Positions 26,286 through 34,941 of a DNA stretch of 64,000 bases are shown here, piece after piece. The DNA comes from Mesonia oceanica. Its GTDB lineage: Bacteria > Bacteroidota > Bacteroidia > Flavobacteriales > Flavobacteriaceae. A program made the translations under genes and the position numbers. The notes under the pieces were generated by a model. The model was not told where the DNA came from, did no database searches, and was given only the letters and a program-made list of their open reading frames with translations. The stretch is taken from contig NZ_CABVMM010000006.1 in assembly GCF_902499555.1 (NCBI RefSeq), forward strand, positions 62,001-126,000. Direction: 5' to 3'. The first letter of the stretch is position 1. The number at the start of each line of letters is the position of its first letter.

Positions 26286-27548
26286 ATGAAGTTTTTTCTT
26301 TTACCTATATTCTTATTTTCGGTACTCTCTTTTTCTCAAAAGAAGGTATTCGAATTCGGGAAAAGCGAAAAAATTTCAACACCAATTGAATTTTCTGAAA
26401 ATTCCGGCTATGGTTTCGATTTTAATTCAGGTTCTCAGCTTCACTTTGAAAAGCAAGGTTTTGTAGCCGACACTTCCGTCTATTTCTCGGTAAAACTTCC
26501 CGAAGGAAATTATAAAATCAATGTCGTTTTAGGTGACAAAAATCCATCAGAAACCACCATCAAAGCAGAATCTAGAAGATTAATGCTGGCACAGGAAAAA
26601 GTTGGAGCGTATCAAGCAAAAACCTTCCGCTTTAACGTGCATTTACATCATCAAGAAATTGGAAATACTTCAGCAAAAGTCAATCTAAAACCGCGAGAAT
26701 TAGATGATCTGGATTGGGATTACAAATTGACCTTAGAATTTTTGGGGCATCCCGCTGTTCAGAAAATAACGATTACTCCGGTTGATGATCTTACGACCCT
26801 ATTTTTAGCAGGAGATTCCACGGTCACCAATCAGGATTTAGAACCTTGGGCTTCCTGGGGACAATTTTTACCGCTGTATGTAAATCAAAATTCCGTAGTC
26901 GCTAATTATGCAGCTTCCGGAGCTTCCTTGTCTTCGTTTAAAGCTCGAAAACGCTTAGACAAGATCTTGTCTTTGCTGAAAAAAGACGATTACCTCATTA
27001 TTGAATTTGGGCATAATGATGAAAAGATTAAAGGTGAAGGTAATGGTGCTTACGGACTTTACACCGACCTCTTAACCCAATATATTGAAGCGGCACGAGC
27101 CAAAGGAGCGATTCCTATTTTGGCAACGCCTACCCAACGAAGAGCATTTAAAGATGGAAAACTACAGCCAACGCACGGTGATTTTCCCGATGCAATGCGA
27201 AAAGTTGCAGATAAAATGGAAGTTCCACTAATCGATATCACCAAAATCACCACTAAAATGTACGAAAGTTGGGGCGAAGAAATTTCCCGAAAAGCATTGG
27301 TACAATATCCTGCCAATACCTTCCCGGGACAAACCGAAAAACTGGAAGACAATACGCATTTTAACAGCTTTGGCGCTAATGAGATTTGCCTGGCATTTGT
27401 TCAAGAAATTAAAGATAAAGGTGTATCACTACAACACTATTTTAAACCGAATATTCCCACCTACAACCCCACAAAACCTAACTCCATTTCAAATTGGACA
27501 ATCCCAATAAGTCCGCGTTTTGAAAGTATAAAACCTTACGGAAATTAA
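26286..27548 (+). CDS. Secreted SGNH esterase, rhamnogalacturonan acetylesterase-like (CE12)
   Basis: A signal peptide (MKFFLLPIFLFSVLSFSQ) is followed by an N-terminal beta-sandwich (about 20-165) and an SGNH hydrolase. The catalytic blocks are FLAGDSTVTNQ (Ser near 177), ANYAASGASL, IIEFGHNDEK and DNTHFNSFGA (Asp/His), typical of CE12. It removes acetyl groups from galacturonate of rhamnogalacturonan or related glycans. It is the first gene after the operator at 26209 and is followed 6 bp later by GH2. The extra N-terminal domain, common in Bacteroidota CE12, probably binds the glycan. Confidence 0.85.
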   Translation: MKFFLLPIFLFSVLSFSQKKVFEFGKSEKISTPIEFSENSGYGFDFNSGSQLHFEKQGFVADTSVYFSVKLPEGNYKINVVLGDKNPSETTIKAESRRLMLAQEKVGAYQAKTFRFNVHLHHQEIGNTSAKVNLKPRELDDLDWDYKLTLEFLGHPAVQKITITPVDDLTTLFLAGDSTVTNQDLEPWASWGQFLPLYVNQNSVVANYAASGASLSSFKARKRLDKILSLLKKDDYLIIEFGHNDEKIKGEGNGAYGLYTDLLTQYIEAARAKGAIPILATPTQRRAFKDGKLQPTHGDFPDAMRKVADKMEVPLIDITKITTKMYESWGEEISRKALVQYPANTFPGQTEKLEDNTHFNSFGANEICLAFVQEIKDKGVSLQHYFKPNIPTYNPTKPNSISNWTIPISPRFESIKPYGN

Positions 27549-27554
27549 ACAACA

Positions 27555-30407
27555 ATGATCAAACTAAAACTTATACCCTTTCTCTTCTGTGCCTTTTTTC
27601 TTCGGAATTTATCCGCTCAGGAAACACAAAAAATAATGCTCTCCGGTCCCGATTTTGAACATCAAAAAGAATGGGATTTTAAAGTAACCGACGGTCAAAA
27701 TGCCGACGAATGGGCTAAGATCGGTGTTCCCTCACAATGGGAAACCGAAGGTTTTGGAACCTACACCTACGGGCGTTGGTACAAAGAATTGAATCAGGAA
27801 GAACCCAGCAAAGAAGAAGGTTTTTACAAGTATGAATTTGAAGTTCCTCAGGAATATGAACATCAGCAGGTCATCATCAATTTCGGGGGTGCGATGACGG
27901 ATACTGAAGTAAAAATCAATGGGAAACTGGCCGGCGAAAAACATCAGGGTGGCTTTTATGAATTCAGTTATGATATTTCAGATTTAATCAACTACGATAA
28001 AAAAAATCTGCTCGAAGTACACGTATGGAAGCATTCTGAAAACCATAACGTCAATCGCGCCGAACGTTATACCGATTGGTGGTTGTTTGGTGGAATTTAT
28101 CGCCCCGTTTGGTTGGATATTTTACCGGAAACCCACATCCAACACGTAGCTATCGATGCCAAAGCTGACGGAAGCTTAAATGCCGATCTAGAACTGGAAA
28201 ACCTTCCTAAAAACACAGAAGTTGAAATTACTTTGACTCCCGATGGTCAATCAACTTCCAGGTTCAAAAGCTTCACCGAAAAACTCGATCACAAAGCTGA
28301 AAAACAACGAGTTTCGGTTCAATTTAAAAATATCAAACCTTGGAGCCCCGAAGATCCCAACTTGTATTGGGTGCAATTCGATCTAAAGAAAAATGGAAAA
28401 GTGCTGCATTCCGTAAACAAACGAATCGGATTTAGAAGCTTAGATTTCAGGAAGCGGGACGGAATTTACGTGAACGGCACTAAAATTAAAATGAAAGGCA
28501 TCAACCGCCATACCTTTTGGCCGGAATCTGGGCGAAGCACCAGTAAACGCATTAGCGTGATGGACGCCAACCTCATCAAAGATATGAATATGAATGCCGT
28601 GCGTGTTCATTATCCACCAGATACTCATTTTTTGGAAGCCTGTGATTCACTGGGACTTTTTGTACTGGATGAATTAGCGGGCTGGCAAAATGGCTACGAC
28701 ACCGAAACCGGAAGAAAACTGATTAAAGGAATGGTAGAGCGTGATGTGAATCATCCTTCCGTCATTATCTGGGATCAAGGTAACGAAGGCGGATGGAATG
28801 ATGAACTGGATGATGATTTTGCAAAATACGATCCTCAAAACCGAATCGTCATTCATCCTTGGGCCGATTTCAACGGTTGGGATACACACCACTACCCTAC
28901 TTTTCAAACCGGAGTTCATCGTTTTGGCAGCGGAGAAAATGTATTTTTCCCTACGGAAACAATGCACGGAACTTATGATAATGGAATTGGAGCCGGATTA
29001 CGGGATTTTTGGGAACACTACAGCGAAAGTCCGCTTTTTGCCGGAAGCTTTCTTTGGGTATTTAGCGACGAAGCTGTATTAAGAACCGATTGGACCGGTG
29101 AACAAAAATATGATTCCAAAGGAAATTTAGCGCCCGATGGCGCTTTAGGACCTCATCGAGAAAAAGAAGGAAGTTTCTATACCCTAAAAGAAGTTTGGGC
29201 ACCACTACAGTTTCAACCTCTACAAATTACAGAAACTTTTGATGGCACTTTCTTCGTAGAAAACACTTATTTATTTACCAATCTAAATGAATGCCAAATC
29301 TCCTATAAAGTGCAACAAGCTCCTAAAAATTTCTTGTATGCTAATCCGGAAGTAGAAACGGTTTATGAAGGTGATTTTGAAGTTCCCGACATTCAACCGG
29401 GAGAAACACGTCAATTAAAAATGCCGGTAAAAGAGAATTTCTTTAAAGGCGATTGGGTTGAAATTACCGCTACCGATAAACACGGAAGGGAAATTTATAC
29501 ATGGACTTGGAAAATTCATCATGCCGATGCACTTACTGACAAATTGATGCTGAAAGAAAAAGGAACTAAAGCCAGCGTTACCGAAAATGGAAATTCGGTA
29601 ATTTTAAAAGGTGGTGAAGTTAGTCTCACGCTAGATAAAACTACCGGGGAAATCACCAAGATTAGCAATGCGAAAGCTGAACTTCCTTTTATAAATGGCC
29701 CTCGCCCTATCGGAATGAAGGCTGAAGTAAAAAAAGTGGAAATTAACAAAGAAAATGCGGAAGCAGTCGTATTCTATAATGGAGGAATACATACCATCAA
29801 ATGGACCATTACTAACGACGGAAGAATACATCTAGAAGCGATTATGCTAAAAAATTCAGGACGCAATAGTGGTTTTGACGGTGCGTTTTATCAGGGAGAA
29901 ATTGATAAATTCGGACTCACCTTTGATTTTCCTGAAGAGATCGTAGAAGGTTTTAAATGGTTTGGAAAAGGTCCGTACCGGGTTTGGAAAAACCGACTGG
30001 ACGGCGTAGAATACAATGTTTGGGATAAAGACTATAACAATACCATTACTGGGGAAAGCTTTGAAAATTTAATTTATCCTGAATTTAAAGGTTATCACGC
30101 AAATTTCATCGCCGGAAAACTAAAGGCGAAAGATAAAAGCTTTCGGGTTTTTAGCGAATCTGATGAGTTATTCTTACGCTTATTTACTCCTGATGAGCCT
30201 AAAAACACAATTTCTAACGCCAAAGCACATCCCGATTTTCCGGAAGGAAATATTTCGTTTATGTATGAAATCCCAGCAATGCACTCTTTTAAACCATTAT
30301 CACAACAAGGCCCCAGTAGTCAGCCCACCAACATAAGAATTAAAAATGGTGATGATGGAATTTCGATGAAGTTGTGGTTTGATTTTAGGGATTTTGGGAA
30401 GAATTGA
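27555..30407 (+). CDS. Secreted GH2 glycoside hydrolase, beta-galactosidase-like
   Basis: At 950 residues, it has a signal peptide (ending about LSAQ), then the GH2 order: sugar-binding jelly roll (WAKIGVPSQWETEGFGTYTYGRWYK), immunoglobulin-like domain, TIM barrel (KMKGINRHTFWPESGRSTSK, MNAVRVHYPPDTHFLEACDSLGLFVLDE) and a LacZ-type C-terminal domain. The acid/base Glu lies in DQGNEGGWN (near 408) and the nucleophile Glu in FPTETMHG (near 468). The likely substrate is a terminal beta-galactoside, or another equatorial sugar, on side chains of a rhamnogalacturonan-like polymer. It is co-transcribed with the CE12 gene. Confidence 0.88.
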   Translation: MIKLKLIPFLFCAFFLRNLSAQETQKIMLSGPDFEHQKEWDFKVTDGQNADEWAKIGVPSQWETEGFGTYTYGRWYKELNQEEPSKEEGFYKYEFEVPQEYEHQQVIINFGGAMTDTEVKINGKLAGEKHQGGFYEFSYDISDLINYDKKNLLEVHVWKHSENHNVNRAERYTDWWLFGGIYRPVWLDILPETHIQHVAIDAKADGSLNADLELENLPKNTEVEITLTPDGQSTSRFKSFTEKLDHKAEKQRVSVQFKNIKPWSPEDPNLYWVQFDLKKNGKVLHSVNKRIGFRSLDFRKRDGIYVNGTKIKMKGINRHTFWPESGRSTSKRISVMDANLIKDMNMNAVRVHYPPDTHFLEACDSLGLFVLDELAGWQNGYDTETGRKLIKGMVERDVNHPSVIIWDQGNEGGWNDELDDDFAKYDPQNRIVIHPWADFNGWDTHHYPTFQTGVHRFGSGENVFFPTETMHGTYDNGIGAGLRDFWEHYSESPLFAGSFLWVFSDEAVLRTDWTGEQKYDSKGNLAPDGALGPHREKEGSFYTLKEVWAPLQFQPLQITETFDGTFFVENTYLFTNLNECQISYKVQQAPKNFLYANPEVETVYEGDFEVPDIQPGETRQLKMPVKENFFKGDWVEITATDKHGREIYTWTWKIHHADALTDKLMLKEKGTKASVTENGNSVILKGGEVSLTLDKTTGEITKISNAKAELPFINGPRPIGMKAEVKKVEINKENAEAVVFYNGGIHTIKWTITNDGRIHLEAIMLKNSGRNSGFDGAFYQGEIDKFGLTFDFPEEIVEGFKWFGKGPYRVWKNRLDGVEYNVWDKDYNNTITGESFENLIYPEFKGYHANFIAGKLKAKDKSFRVFSESDELFLRLFTPDEPKNTISNAKAHPDFPEGNISFMYEIPAMHSFKPLSQQGPSSQPTNIRIKNGDDGISMKLWFDFRDFGKN

Positions 30408-31209
30408 GAAGTTAGCGGCGGCTGAGTGATTGCGACAAAGAAGCAATCGTATCGAAGCCAAAGCGGTAATTGAAGGTTGAATTTAGAAAATAGAATATAA
30501 ATCTCAAAAACAACGGTCACTTCGAATGATTTTATTGCAGCGATAGCGGAAATAAAATTGTATCGAGAAGTAGTGCGGAATGAGATTTTAGAATATAGAC
30601 TAAAGATTATAGAAACAAGAAACAGGAAACAATAGCCAAGACAAGCGTCATTCCGGGCCAGCCCTTTCGGCAGGCGGGCTTGATCCGGGATCTCATCATC
30701 TTGAGAATATGATGAGAAGTTAGCGGCAGCTGAGTGATTGCGACTAAGGAGCAATCGTATCGAAGCCAGAGTGGAATGAAAAAAAGTAGGGAAGTTAGAA
30801 AATAGAGAATGAACAAGAAACAAGAAGCGTCACTTCGAGTGATTTTATTGCAGCGATAGCGAAAATAAAATTGTATCGAGAAGTAATTGGAAACGAGGTC
30901 TCGATACAAATTTCAATAGTGATTGAAATTCACTCGACCTGACAAGAATTGAGAAAATAGACAATAGACGAGGGAGTCTTTATTCTGGAAACAAGAAGAC
31001 ATAAACGGAATGACGAAAAAATAAATGGATTTAGATTCTAAGCTCTAAAGCGAAGCAATCTAAATTCTAAAAAATAACCGCGCAAGGGATTGAAGTGGAA
31101 ATCCTGCCTGTCGGCAGGCAGGGACAGATTGCGACTGTAGGAAGCAAACGGAATTGAAACAGAAAGCCCGACCCAAAAAGGATGCGCCCAAAAAACAGTA
31201 ACTAAAAAA
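30408..31209. repeat. Gene-free stretch filled with hairpin repeats
   Basis: Two hairpin types alternate. Type B copies (30420-30459 and 30728-30767) have a stem with GAGTGATTGC and GCAATCGTATC. Type A copies (30519-30571 and 30832-30884) have ACTTCGA(A/G)TGATTTTATT and AATAAAATTGTATCGAGAAGT-type arms around AGCGATAGCG. CCTGCCTG-TCGG-CAGGCAGG (31103-31122) is a further palindrome. Translations of this stretch are artefacts of the repeats. Confidence 0.8.
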
Positions 31210-32727
31210 ATGAAAACGATCAAATTATTTACAGCCTTAGTACTCTTTATCAGCCTCATTAGCTGTGATCAACAACCAACTGAAAAGCCTACGGTGTACA
31301 TTATCGGTGATTCTACCGTGAAAAATGGCAGCGGCAAAGGTGATGGCGGACTTTGGGGCTGGGGCGATTATATGGATCAGTTGCTGGACACGACCAAAGT
31401 CCATATCCAGAATCACGCACTGGGGGGTACGAGTAGCCGAACTTTCCAAAGCAAAGGTTTGTGGGAACCGGTAAAAGATAGCTTGAAAAAAGGTGATTTT
31501 GTGTTACTACAATTTGGGCATAATGATAATGGGCCTATTAATGATGATTTTCGGGCACGCGGTACAATTAAAGGGATTGGCAACGAAAGCGAAGAGATTG
31601 ATAATATGCTTACAGGCGAGCACGAAATTGTACACTCATATGGTTGGTATTTACGAAAAGTAATTAAAGATACGAAAGAAAAAGGCGCTATCCCGATAGT
31701 GATGTCGCCTATTCCACGTAACGATTGGACGGATGGAAAACTCTCCAGAAACGATGATTCCTATGGCGGCTGGGCAAAACAGGTAGCCGAAGAAGAAGGA
31801 GTTACTTTCATCGATCTGAATGAAAAAATGGTGAATGCTTTGAATCCTATAGGAGAAGAAAAAGTAACCGGAACGTATTTTTACAAACGCGATCATACGC
31901 ATACTTCTGCGCGTGGTGCTGTGCTTTCGGCAAGCTTAATCGCTGAAGGTTTAGCAGAAAGTGACAATGATTTAAAAAACTATTTACTTGACGAGCCAAC
32001 AACGCATTTACCGGAGAAAAAAGATATTTTTTTAATTGGTGATTCTACGGTAGCCAACAATGGCAACGATAGTATTACGGGCTGGGGCGTAGTTTTTGAA
32101 AAATATTTTGACACAACACGGGTTCGGATTCATAATAAAGCTAGAGGTGGCCGAAGCAGCCGTACTTTTCGAGCTGAAGGTTTATGGGATGCAGTGAAAG
32201 ACTCACTCAGCGAAGGTGATTTTGTAATCATGCAATTCGGCCATAATGACGGCGGACATATCGACCAGCCTAAATATCGGGGTTCTATTCGCGGAATGGG
32301 TGATGAAACTCAGGTGGTCGATTTTGGAAACGATAGCACCGAAGTGGTGCATACTTATGGTTGGTATATGAAAAAATACATCGAGGAAACCCGTGAAAAA
32401 GGCGCTACTCCTATCGTGTTGAGTATGGTTCCCAGAAACATCTGGCACGGGAATAAGGTGGAACGCAACGATAAGGATTACGCCGGATTAGCCAAGCAAG
32501 CAGCAAAAGAAACCGATGCTATTTTTGTGGATTTAAACGATTCTATTGCGGTGAAGTATGAAGAACTAGGCAAAGAGAAAGTGAAAAACCTCTTCCCTAA
32601 AGATCATACACACACCAATAAAGAAGGAGCTGAAATCAACGCTTTAACCGTAGCGGAAAGTCTTGAACAGCTAAGAAATACTTACATCCGCGATTATATT
32701 TACCTGCCGGAAGAGGAGAAAAAATAA
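31210..32727 (+). CDS. Lipoprotein with two tandem SGNH/CE12 esterase domains
   Basis: The lipobox ends ISLISCDQQ (C19). Domain 1 (about 28-260) has VYIIGDSTVKN, LGGTSSRTFQ, LQFGHNDNG and KRDHTHTSARG. Domain 2 (about 272-500) has IFLIGDSTVAN, RGGRSSRTFR, MQFGHNDGG and PKDHTHTNKEG. Both catalytic triads are intact, so both domains should be active. The internal similarity points to duplication within one gene. It probably removes acetyl groups from two positions or two chain contexts at the cell surface. It lies 800 bp after GH2, beyond repeats, without a copy of the shared operator, so its promoter is unknown. Confidence 0.88.
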   Translation: MKTIKLFTALVLFISLISCDQQPTEKPTVYIIGDSTVKNGSGKGDGGLWGWGDYMDQLLDTTKVHIQNHALGGTSSRTFQSKGLWEPVKDSLKKGDFVLLQFGHNDNGPINDDFRARGTIKGIGNESEEIDNMLTGEHEIVHSYGWYLRKVIKDTKEKGAIPIVMSPIPRNDWTDGKLSRNDDSYGGWAKQVAEEEGVTFIDLNEKMVNALNPIGEEKVTGTYFYKRDHTHTSARGAVLSASLIAEGLAESDNDLKNYLLDEPTTHLPEKKDIFLIGDSTVANNGNDSITGWGVVFEKYFDTTRVRIHNKARGGRSSRTFRAEGLWDAVKDSLSEGDFVIMQFGHNDGGHIDQPKYRGSIRGMGDETQVVDFGNDSTEVVHTYGWYMKKYIEETREKGATPIVLSMVPRNIWHGNKVERNDKDYAGLAKQAAKETDAIFVDLNDSIAVKYEELGKEKVKNLFPKDHTHTNKEGAEINALTVAESLEQLRNTYIRDYIYLPEEEKK

Positions 32728-32759
32728 ACTCATAGAGTTGAAAATAACAATGCAAAGAT

Positions 32760-32783
32760 AAAAAGGAACTTTATCCTTTTTTT
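32760..32783 (+). terminator. Terminator of the double-esterase gene
   Basis: AAAAAGGA (32760-32767) and TCCTTTTT (32774-32781) form an 8-bp stem with a 6-nt loop followed by more T. It lies 33 bp after the stop at 32727. Confidence 0.6.
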
Positions 32784-32878
32784 GCGCTACAGCGAAATAG
32801 ATATCTAGTCAATATTTACTGGAGTAGATTTCAGATCAAGCTTGCTTTGCCGGCAGGCAGGTCTGGAATATGGCAGTT

Positions 32879-33193
32879 CTATTCCATGTAAAAGACTTCT
32901 TTTAATGGAATAACGACAGGAGAATGATCTTCATTCGTTTCCATTAAATCGGCCATATACGTCCACCATTTTTTCATAAGGGGATGTTGGGGTAAGGTAG
33001 CTTCTGTAGAATTGGAATTTAGTTGTTGAACGGCAAAAAGACTTAGACTTTCTTCCTCTAAAAAAATATGATAATTAGAAATGCCACTTTCTTTTAGCAA
33101 GCTTTTTAATTCAGGCCAGATTTCATCATGACGCTTTTTATATTCAGCTTCCGTTCCGGGTTTTAGTTTCATTTTAAAGGCTACTGTTTTCAT
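32879..33193 (-). CDS. rhaM: L-rhamnose mutarotase family protein
   Basis: At 104 residues it matches the RhaM family: AFKMKLKPGTEAEYKKRHDEIWPELKSLLKESGISNYHIFLEEESLSLFAVQQ, with the family His in the KKRHDEIWPEL block, and the C-terminal HPLMKKWWTYMADLMETN. The enzyme interconverts the alpha and beta anomers of L-rhamnose so that the isomerase can use them. It is cytoplasmic, with no signal peptide. It is the last of three genes (GH31, sulfatase, rhaM) probably driven by the operator at 37392. With the aldolase at the left edge, it identifies rhamnose as a product of this locus. Confidence 0.9.
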   Translation of the reverse strand: MKTVAFKMKLKPGTEAEYKKRHDEIWPELKSLLKESGISNYHIFLEEESLSLFAVQQLNSNSTEATLPQHPLMKKWWTYMADLMETNEDHSPVVIPLKEVFYME

Positions 33194-33276
33194 TTTGATA
33201 TTTGATTAATGGAAAGCTATTAAACTAACACTTGGATAAGCTCAGTGTAACAATTTACTGGTAATTAGAATACCTA

Positions 33277-33295
33277 CAAGGTTTTGAAAACCTTG
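33277..33295. repeat. Short palindromic repeat between rhaM and the sulfatase
   Basis: CAAGGTTTT-G-AAAACCTTG is a perfect 9-bp inverted repeat. It has no T-run on either side, so it is more likely a dispersed palindrome or mRNA hairpin than a terminator. Confidence 0.55.
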
Positions 33296-33311
33296 CTGGA
33301 GAAATAGAATT

Positions 33312-34712
33312 TTATTGCAAGGGTACATTTACTTCGTTCGCATCTTTGCTGAATTGTTCTTCGAGTGCTTGCTTCATTTTTTTGGCAATTACCGGATATT
33401 TATCAATAACTTCCTTTTCTTCGGAAGGGTCTTGTTCTATATTATATAATTCAAATTCGGTAGCACTATTGAGATGACGTGTCCTTACCAATTTCCAAGG
33501 TTTTTGAATGAAACTTTCCTGTTTATGACCACGAACGTAAATCTCATGATGCTCACTGCTTTTTTCTTTTACTACAGAAGTAAAGCTGTTGCCTTCCACT
33601 TGTTCAGGGACTTGAACTTTAGCCAATTCCAAGAATGTAGGCATGACATCTATTACACTTAAATAATTTTTATCTTTCTCCGCTTCAGCAATACCATTCC
33701 ACGAGAGAATTGCCGGTACCCGAATAGCGCCTTCATAGTTACTGGTTTTATAATCCCGTAAGGGTTGATTGCTTCCCAACTGATCGTTTGGGCCATATTT
33801 ACCTTCATATTGCGTTGTGGGATTCCAATTTTCTTGCGCACCATTGTCGCTCATAAATAACACGATGGTGTTTTTTCGTAATCCTAAACTGTCTAAACGA
33901 TTGAGCACTTGACCAATCGCATCGTCCAGATGTGCCATAGCCGCAGCATAATCACGCCTAGATTTGTTTTTAATAAAATTGTATTTCTCTTTCCACTTCT
34001 CCGGTTCTTGCAACGGAACATGAGGGGCACTATACGCCAATTGTAAAAAGAACGGATGGGTGCCTTTTTGTTTTTCTAACCATTTTATGGCTTCTTGGGT
34101 AATTAAATCGGTGGCATGACCTTCTTCCTCAATTAATTTTCCTTGTCGGTGCCAACTGGGATCACCGTTTTTATAATGATGTGAGTATTGATCGATTTGT
34201 CCGTGTAAAAATCCGTAAGAATAATCGAACCCATAGGCTTCAGGACCACTCTCCGTGCTTAACCCCAAATGCCATTTTCCCATCAAAGCGGTTTGATAAT
34301 TGGCTTTTTTTAAAGCCTGTGGCAGGGTTACGATAGTATCGGGCAAGGTCTTTTCACTTCGTCCACTGATGGGCGCGACAATTCCTATTCTACTGGCGGG
34401 CATTCCTGTGAGTAAACTCGCACGAGAAGGGGAACAGGTGGGATTCACGTAAAAACGTTCTAATTGTATTCCGTTTTGCGCTAATTGATCTAGGTGAGGC
34501 GTTTGTATTTCAGAACCATGGAAACTCATATCGTTCCACCCGGCATCATCGGCAATGATGATTAGAAAATTAGGCTTTTCGGTGAATGAAGCTTTTGAAG
34601 CCTCTTGATTCACTTCGGAAGTTTTCTTTTCATTTTTACAGGAAAAGCAGGTAATTATTAAACTACTTAAAAGTAAAACACTAAGCTGAAGATCTTTTCT
34701 TTGGTAGATCAT
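33312..34712 (-). CDS. S1-family sulfatase lipoprotein
   Basis: An N-terminal lipoprotein-type signal (LLLSSLIITCFSCKN) precedes the sulfatase fold. The metal site starts at NFLIIIADDAGWNDM (D55, D56). The formylglycine motif is CSPSRASLLTG (C93), the Cys type that needs a formylglycine-generating maturase. GKWHLG and LFMSDNGAQ (Asp-Asn) complete the active site. It removes sulfate esters from the glycan before glycosidases act. Land-plant pectin is not sulfated, so its presence suggests a marine algal rhamnose-containing polymer. The substrate position cannot be read from sequence. Confidence 0.9.
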   Translation of the reverse strand: MIYQRKDLQLSVLLLSSLIITCFSCKNEKKTSEVNQEASKASFTEKPNFLIIIADDAGWNDMSFHGSEIQTPHLDQLAQNGIQLERFYVNPTCSPSRASLLTGMPASRIGIVAPISGRSEKTLPDTIVTLPQALKKANYQTALMGKWHLGLSTESGPEAYGFDYSYGFLHGQIDQYSHHYKNGDPSWHRQGKLIEEEGHATDLITQEAIKWLEKQKGTHPFFLQLAYSAPHVPLQEPEKWKEKYNFIKNKSRRDYAAAMAHLDDAIGQVLNRLDSLGLRKNTIVLFMSDNGAQENWNPTTQYEGKYGPNDQLGSNQPLRDYKTSNYEGAIRVPAILSWNGIAEAEKDKNYLSVIDVMPTFLELAKVQVPEQVEGNSFTSVVKEKSSEHHEIYVRGHKQESFIQKPWKLVRTRHLNSATEFELYNIEQDPSEEKEVIDKYPVIAKKMKQALEEQFSKDANEVNVPLQ

Positions 34713-34941
34713 CTTTAAGTTTATGATTTAATTTTTAAAAATCTGTTATTAGTAATATTTCCGCTGATTGCCTCATCCCGAACTTGGTTAGGGATCACAT
34801 TATCTTTGATAGCTAGGAAGAGATGCCGAATCAAGTTCAGCGACGCTCTTCTTTGATCTTCTAAGTTGTTCAATCTAGAGTTCTCAAAGAGTTTTGTTTC
34901 CGCTAGCATTTCGTTACAATCACTCGATGTAACCTTCAAGA

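Noticed and set aside
28440..29831. Several reading frames antisense to the GH2 gene
   Set aside because: They are shadows of a gene with strong family evidence on the other strand.
30607..30909. Minus-strand frames of 100-167 aa between GH2 and the double esterase
   Set aside because: They are read through dispersed hairpin repeats (phrases such as PLWLRYDC recur) and have no coding signature.
34721..34939. 72-aa reading frame between the sulfatase and GH31 genes
   Set aside because: Its composition looks like translated intergenic repeat sequence; there is no promoter, and it matches no family I know.
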